Below are positions 58,301 to 64,000 of a stretch of DNA of 64,000 nt, one piece after another; within the stretch, counting starts at the first letter, position 1; every line of letters starts with the position of its first letter. This DNA is from Pohlia nutans. Taxonomy: Eukaryota > Streptophyta > Bryopsida > Bryales > Mniaceae. The stretch spans positions 744,001 through 808,000 of the forward strand of contig CM040094.1 of the NCBI GenBank assembly GCA_022496805.1, read 5' to 3'. Position numbers and translations under genes: made by a program. The notes under the pieces were generated by a model that was given only the letters and a program-made list of their open reading frames with translations, did not search any database and was not told the origin of the DNA.

Positions 58301-59352
58301 ATCACGATGTCTCTGCAAATTGTAAGGAGCTTCTTGGAGTAGAATGCATCGAAGCCCCGGTATTGCATATCAGGAACCTACCTAGACGGCGATTACAGCC
58401 CAGACAACTCCACAGTCTAACCTAAGAGGAAATTCAGAAGCTCAAAAGTTAAGAATCTCAAATAAAAATATTGTGTCACAAATGAGGCACGTCTTTTGAA
58501 AAGGACTAAAAAAGGGCATCAGGAACACAACAAGCAGGAAAATTTTCCTAAAGCTGCAACAACGAAGCAAATGAAATTCGAGCTAAAATTTTTCACAGAA
58601 CTTGAGATCCATCTTTGTTCCCAGAAATGAGAGAATCGTGGTTCTCACAATTTCCAATTGCGTTTGAATTTGAAATTGCTTGAGACTGTATTTTCTTTCA
58701 AATTACTTTCGTCTTAGTAAGTACACGTAGAGAAATTGAAAATCGTACACATCAGCTCCACTAGTGTTTCCGGAAATCGGATAATTCTTTCAGTTCCGTG
58801 TGAATTTGAAATTGCCTGAGACTGCATTTTCTTTTAAAATACTCTCTTCTAGTAAGCGCACATACAAAGATTTAAATTCGTCCACATCAGCTCCATCAGT
58901 GTTACTGGAAAACGGAAAATTCTTGTTCCTACATTTTTTTTCGGATGTTTCTGCGTTTCTAATTCTCTTAGATCGCATTTTCTTCGCCTCTTTCATAATT
59001 CACTCTGTTATTAAGCTGTAAGTACACGTACAAAGATTACGACACGTTCCAAGACGTTAAAATCAAGTATTGAATCAGAAACCGCAGAACGAGAATTATT
59101 CCGTTGTATTTCCAGCAACACTGAACTCGATATTTTCTCTCACTTCAGGCTTTCGTCCTTGATGCATGAACATGTCCTCTCGACCGAATTCGAAGCGTTC
59201 CAAAACGTACGCATGGATGCGAAACGGAGAATGCAAACCTGGACCAGGCGAGCGCAGGTGAGAAAATTGGCTTCGACGTTGGCGACGGCGGTCATCTGCG
59301 CCACCGCAACCTTCACGACGCGCGAGGGCGCGGCCATGGCTCCGGTCGCCAT
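55359..59352 (-). CDS. Nitrilase-like protein (probable deaminated-glutathione amidase), right copy
   Basis: Exons on the minus strand are 59,352-59,239, 58,184-58,048, 57,589-57,461, 57,005-56,947, 56,717-56,605, 56,483-56,391, 56,224-56,122, 55,862-55,780 and 55,442-55,359, predicting 304 aa. Exons 2-9 match the left copy except one silent change, so the catalytic Glu, Lys and Cys (E52, K124, C165) and the GC-AG intron 2 are kept. Exon 1 differs: it lacks a short Ala-rich insertion after the first codons ([13 protein letters not shown]). Upstream homology to the left copy stops about 30 bp before the ATG, where SINE sequence begins. The original promoter may therefore be lost. The reading frame is intact; expression is unknown. 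Confidence 0.88.
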
Positions 59353-59386
59353 GGCCGGTGACCTCCAGCGATCTGATCACAGAGAG

Positions 59387-60361
59387 ATAGAAACTCTGGT
59401 CCTTTTTGGAGCCGGGCGTGCATAAAGTGTTTGTTCGTAATATTAACCCTTTAACGTCCCAATTCAATACTGTTTTCAAAGATTCGTTGTAAAACGTTTG
59501 ATAAAAAATTAAAATGGAGTTGATGTTCAAAGCAAGGTTATAACTGTCAATAGAGTTAACCGAAAAGTCAGCTCAAAGAGGAAAGTTTTAGCAAATTCCT
59601 CTTGAAAACCTCTTGAACTCATATTGAAATATAAATAGACCGAAAACTAGTTCAAGAGGAGTTGGGAGACAATCTAAAGCAAGCCACTGTCATTAAGATA
59701 TTTTCCACACCTCGCAATGACTTCCACACCTCCTACCAAAGCTCCAAGCCCATGGCCCACAAGGGGACAAGTTATGACACGACACTATTCAACCCAAACA
59801 TAGCTCAAGGGAGCTCAAAAGAATGCTTGAAAGAAGGTTGAAAAGGCATGTTCCAAGGCCTTCTTTTTGGTTAACTCTAATGTGAAGATAACATTTGTAC
59901 GGTTGGATTCATCATATTTTATATTAATATTTTTAAATTAATTTTGCAAGGTTTTCTCTTAAAATTCAATTAAAAATCCAAAATTAACATTAAATTTTTT
60001 AAAATATTGTAATGAAATTGAAATAGCATGCACTACAAGATGGTATGGTTTTCATTATTTGATTTTACTTATTTTGGAAAATCATGTTTAAGGTCTCACT
60101 TTTCGAACTAAGAATGAAACTTGGCATAAACCATTTTTGCTATTTTTCTAAAATTCTCAATATCTTATGCAGAAGATCTGTACCGTACAAATAGTAGTCA
60201 ACTAACACAAGAAATAAGAAAATTTTGGATGAAAAACGTCACCCCATGTGGTGAAGGAACGCGTTGGAAATCATCCAGCGTCCAGAATATGGACGATGGC
60301 GTGTCAAAGGGTTAATAACCCAAGACAAAGGGTCATTGAAACAAAACTCTAATCACACTAA
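59387..60361 (-). mobile_element. SINE 3' fragment split by TTAA-flanked element G
   Basis: 59,387-59,446 is the 3' end of the 2.4-kb SINE family (GATAGAAACT, GGCGTG-ATAAAGTGT-TGTTCGTAA). It resumes at about 60,316 (ACCCAAGACAAAGGGTCATTG), matching the uninterrupted copy near 61,540-61,600. The interruption is element G. The SINE's 5' promoter half is missing. Confidence 0.55.
59443..60315. mobile_element. TTAA-flanked element G (865 bp)
   Basis: TTAA (59,443-59,446), CCCTTTAACGTCC, a body to 60,311, then CGTGTCAAAGGG and TTAA (60,312-60,315). The host SINE at about 61,570 reads CGTAACGTTAATGACC at the empty site, with one TTAA. This supports a 4-bp TTAA target duplication. The interior is related to 6,850-7,310. 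Ends are CCCTTT instead of the commoner CCCCTAAA. No long ORF. Confidence 0.6.
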
Positions 60362-60772
60362 GGGACGGTTTACACTAATGACCAAGAGCCGTGACCAAAG
60401 AAAGTGAATTAATTTCATGATCACACTTTCAAGGTCACACTTCAGAAAAATGTAATTTTTAAAGCCCTTGGGCCTCACACTAAGTGTAAACCAAGCTTGA
60501 ATCAAGACTTAAAGAAATAATAAAATGGCATTTCAAGCCTATGGTCTCCTCGTTCGGCAATGAGAGAACCCTTTTTGCCTCTCTCACTACAAAATCCGGG
60601 GACCCTTCAACATTATCCACTAGGCCTTTTACGGACCTCAACTCCTTTAGTCACTTTTCTTTTTTCTTTGTAGTGTAAACCGAAGTCATCCCGGGACGAG
60701 TTGATGGAGCCAATCACAAATTTTACAGCTGCATGGGACGAGTTTTTGGTATGTAGTGTAAACCGCCCCTAA
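60359..60772. mobile_element. Tourist/PIF-Harbinger-type MITE, copy 2
   Basis: The body 60,362-60,769 (408 bp) begins GGGACGGTTTACACTA and ends TAGTGTAAACCGCCCC. TAA is present at 60,359-60,361 and 60,770-60,772. It shares the CCAAGAGCC-TGACCA subterminal block with copy 1 but the interior is rearranged. Non-coding. Confidence 0.78.
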
Positions 60773-61264
60773 TAAGCTTTGCTACGCGTCACGCAACACT
60801 CAAGTGTGTGCATGCAATTAATAACCTCTCATTTCAATACTTGCCCACTCAAGTATACAAGGAAAGAAGACGTTCAATATCTTGAGCATTTCTAACTTAG
60901 AAATGTCTAACAAACATTCTCTCTTGTAGTTTATCTCAGGAAGATTATAGAGAGGCTTAGTCCATTTTTGAACTCTATGCAGTTTGTTCGTAATGAGTTC
61001 CACTTATAATCGTCTTGGTTAGAGCCAGAGGAACTATCCACACTCCTTCACTGAAACAGCTTGAAACAAAATTTAAACTATCTAAAACCTCCATTAAACA
61101 CACATTCAAAGCAATAAATACTAATGCTATACAATATGCCGGATCGATCCTTCTACATAAAAAAAATAGAAAACAACATATCAATACCAATAGAATAAAA
61201 AGAGGGATAGTGATGAAGACCACTATTTATTTTAAACAATTAGCACGGTGTCACCACTTGTCTC
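60773..61264. other. Gene-free flank
   Basis: AT-rich DNA. Open frames on both strands at about 60,975-61,278 overlap each other and show no domain. I see nothing else. Confidence 0.5.
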
Positions 61265-61267
61265 AGG

Positions 61268-61440
61268 AAGGTGGGTAGGGGCCGGTTGGTTGGTACAACT
61301 TTCCTAAGATCACCAAGTCATATATATCATACTATTGCTCAAACAAACCCAACGGGAATCGAACTCGGACCACATAGTATGATACAAAGCCCTTCACCAA
61401 CCAACCGCATAACTCATGACTTAGTGATCTTACAGCATCC
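61268..61440 (-). mobile_element. Possible tRNA-like SINE remnant
   Basis: On the minus strand a D-arm-like GCGGTTGGTTGGTGAAGGGC is followed about 40 nt later by a perfect B-box GTTCGATTCCC. The segment is bracketed by an imperfect inverted repeat (AAGATCACCAAGTCAT and ATGACTTAGTGATCTT). It cannot fold as a complete tRNA. Confidence 0.35.
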
Positions 61441-61506
61441 AAAGACCAACTTATATTCAAACCAATACCCAACCAACAGCTTATGGTTACTTTTACCGGT
61501 AGAAAG

Positions 61507-61634
61507 TGTTTATTCTTGGCATAGGAGAGTAATTTTGCACCAATAGCCCTTTGTCCAATTAACACTAGGTCATTAACGTTACGAACATACACTTTATTCA
61601 CATTGACCTTGAAAGAGGTCAAAGTTTCTATCTA
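61507..61634 (+). mobile_element. SINE 3' fragment, plus orientation
   Basis: Reads like the 3' third of the 2.4-kb SINE, including GAACATACACTTTATTCAC and the CTATCTATCTAC tail, but has no promoter boxes. It provides the empty-site comparison for element G. Confidence 0.55.
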
Positions 61635-63379
61635 TCTACTCATCTGCGTAATGAGTATTTTAAGAGTTGCCATGCTTCACTTAATGTTTATTTATTTTTA
61701 ACGATTGTAGATACAAATAAATACCTCATTCTTGAATTTTGTATCAAATTGAAAGTCTTGTGATTATGTTTTTTAAATTTGACTATGCCTAATTCCTAAT
61801 TCTTTAAATTGTGTACAATATGAGTAATTTTCAAATCTTGTGTGAATTGTGACAGTGTGGTGAGGGGAGACCTTAAAAATTATATGCAATAAGGAATTTT
61901 CGGCTCATTCTGAGACTTGTGGAGATTTTAAATCTTTTAGGTTCTTAAGGAATGGGGAATACACACTTGCTTTAAGAACTTTAGTATAAGAAGAGAAAAT
62001 TGTTGCTTAAAGATAGGACAAGTTTTTTTTATCAATATTGTTCAATTAGAGTACAAATTATTGTATTTAACTATGTTAGTGAGTATGAACAAGTAAATTT
62101 AAACAAACTAGTGGCTATGATAGTGGTAAGAACCTCATATTATTTGCACTTTCATAATTACCATGATCTTGCAGGATCTCATCTATTTTTTGGGTCACTC
62201 AATGCACCATAAAGATACTTGTTTGTGTAAGTAGTTTGATTCTAAATTTTATCTCACGTCGTACAATTTTATTACAAGTAGTCTTTGTGTTTGACAAAAA
62301 TGTGGATAAAAGTGTTTTTGTAGGAAACAAGCAAGGAATTATCATTAAAGAAAGAATGAGGATTTAATAGGCTTTTAATAGCGTTGAATTGGATGTGGTT
62401 CAACAATGTGAGAGCAAGTTTGTCGCTTCACGTTTGTAGTGTGAGAGAGTGTGAAGTACAAATGGGATGAGGTGAGACAACAAAAATGAGATGGGACCAC
62501 AAAAATGAGATAAAATGTTTGAAATCCTAAAATCTCCTTTGATAATATCATCATATTGTTTTGTTCTATCTCATGCTTTAAATCAAGTCATTTTAAACTT
62601 TTTTGTATCCAACATTGTGAACTTCTTTGTATTTGTTTGTGAACTTCTTTGAATTTCCTTTGTTCTTTTTTTGTCTTAAACTTTGAGATAACCTTTTAAA
62701 ATAAGTAACTACTAGATATTATATAGGTTTTTTCTAAAAGAGACTAACTTATTCTTGCAAGTATTTTTGCACTAGAGTAAGAATGTTATACACTTCTTAA
62801 CTAGTAAGGTAAGTGTTCTAATTCAAACAAGGTCTTTGAAGCCATCCACTTATTTGAGTTTTTATAGCCGTCTTTTCATTGGTTTATAAAAATTATTTGG
62901 GTTTTGTTTTCGTTTTTTTAGTTGCAACCCTCCAACAAATATCTATTTAATATAGTATTCTATATCACCGTTCTCACACACCATGCTCAATAGTAGTAAA
63001 GCCCCATATAAAGAGCCTCCTTTATTGTTGTTTTTTCTTCAACACTCTCCATGTTAAAAAATTTGATAAAACATTTTTAAACATAGAATCATATTAAATA
63101 ATATGTGTTGATGTTGAATGTAGCAAAAGTAGAATCCTATACCTACTTAAGGGCATACATAGCCCTTTGTAGAACCTTCTAAAAGATCTTGCTAAGGCCA
63201 AATGCACCCACCAAAGATTCTCACCCTACTGTGACCTACCAAAACTCATGACAAATCTAACAAAATATCAGTAGGCATACTACAAGAGAATGATTGCAAC
63301 TATGGTTTTCTTTTAAAAGCACACATTGCAACCTTTCGCCTTTATTTCTAAACACAGTCAAGGAGTTGAGATCCCACCA
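61635..63379. other. Gene-free AT-rich flank
   Basis: AT-rich sequence without convincing coding frames on either strand. No recognisable repeats apart from A/T runs. Confidence 0.5.
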
Positions 63380-63516
63380 CTAGTAGAATTTTGGTTCTTT
63401 ATAATTGGTCTTCTGTGACTTAAATGGTCAAAAACGACTTCTTTTCTAAAAAATTGAGTCATAGAAGACTAAGTAAGTCTCAAAGGACTAATTACAAAGG
63501 ACCAAAATCCTATTAG
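63380..63516. mobile_element. Small MITE with about 40-bp inverted ends
   Basis: CTAGTAGAATTTTGGTTC (63,380) and the inverse of CTAATAGGATTTTGGTCC (ending 63,516) extend to an imperfect inverted repeat of about 40 bp, continuing to AGACTTA-like sequence. No certain target duplication; superfamily undetermined. Confidence 0.5.
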
Positions 63517-64000
63517 AGCCACATTAGTATGTCGTGTCAAACCTCGTTTCTTCCTTCCCCTATGCCGATTGTATTAAAACTTGCTTGAAGTTGCCGTCCT
63601 TTTGCTTACTCTTACACTAGTCTCTAATGCCGTGCATCTTTGCTATAGCTAGATGGTTGTACATGCTCTAAGAATGTCATGAAATATTGTATGTATCTAT
63701 TGACTTGAAGAGGCTCTCATTTGTTCACATTTCTCAAATGCCCAAAAATAAAGTGCGAGGGGTTTTTTCTTTATAGAGGTCGAGATAGAGGTCACTTCCA
63801 AATAATATGTAACAACGTCCAAACAAATATAGAATTAGAATTGAAATAAATTTTTGAAAGTAAAATTTATAAATAATTTACATTAATATGAGATGCTCAA
63901 AATTGATTTCAAGAACAAAATTGAGAACCTTTTCAAAATATTACTAATTATGGTAATAGTTAATTTTAATTTTAGTTTACTTTTAAATACCCGCTTTTGT
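63517..64000. other. Gene-free window edge
   Basis: AT-rich DNA in which I see no gene or repeat. Confidence 0.5.

Noticed and set aside
59387..61634. A 2.2-kb element with inverted GATAGAAACT ends
   Set aside because: Both ends are 3' tails of the same SINE in opposite orientation. No shared target duplication or common body supports one element.

Overview
This is nuclear DNA of a land plant: AT-rich, gene-sparse intergenic DNA with a few multi-exon genes whose exons are GC-rich and bounded by GT-AG introns. The three gene families found (tubby-like F-box protein, auxilin-like J-domain protein, nitrilase-like amidase) are all typical of plants. A bryophyte, perhaps a moss, fits the short compact genes and one gag-like relic, but that placement is inference. 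No bacterial-type operons, CRISPR arrays or complete tRNA/rRNA genes were seen.

Layout. 1-13,500 is gene-free and full of small transposons: SINE copies, one split by a 1.9-kb foldback element, and several elements flanked by TTAA. 13,500-17,000 holds a complete tubby-like F-box gene (+ strand, 4 coding exons, 435 aa). 17,000-22,300 is repeats, including a 1.4-kb foldback. 22,318-24,376 is a decayed inverted copy of the tubby gene that still carries its introns. It ends next to the stop codon of an auxilin-like gene (24,395-28,449, - strand, 3 coding exons, 1,080 aa). 29,800-36,150 is repeats and MITEs.

36,456-59,352 is the most striking part: two convergent nitrilase-like genes (309 and 304 aa predicted). 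Exons 2-9 and everything between the genes form a palindrome of about 20.5 kb (arms about 37,662-47,920 and 47,933-58,191) around a 12-bp spacer. Every position checked satisfies x + x' = 95,853, and only one internal mismatch was noticed. Exon 1 and intron 1 of the two copies lie outside the palindrome and are clearly diverged. The axis sits inside a broken reverse-transcriptase sequence. 59,387-64,000 is nested transposon debris.

A second possible novelty is a family of about 0.07-0.9 kb elements with ends CCC(C)TAAA...TTTAGGG(G) flanked on both sides by TTAA. That is the signature of piggyBac-type transposition, which I do not know to be established in land plants.

The genes do not form a functional cluster. 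Tubby proteins link membrane phosphoinositides to SCF-type complexes, auxilins uncoat clathrin vesicles, and the nitrilase-like enzyme probably repairs deaminated glutathione.
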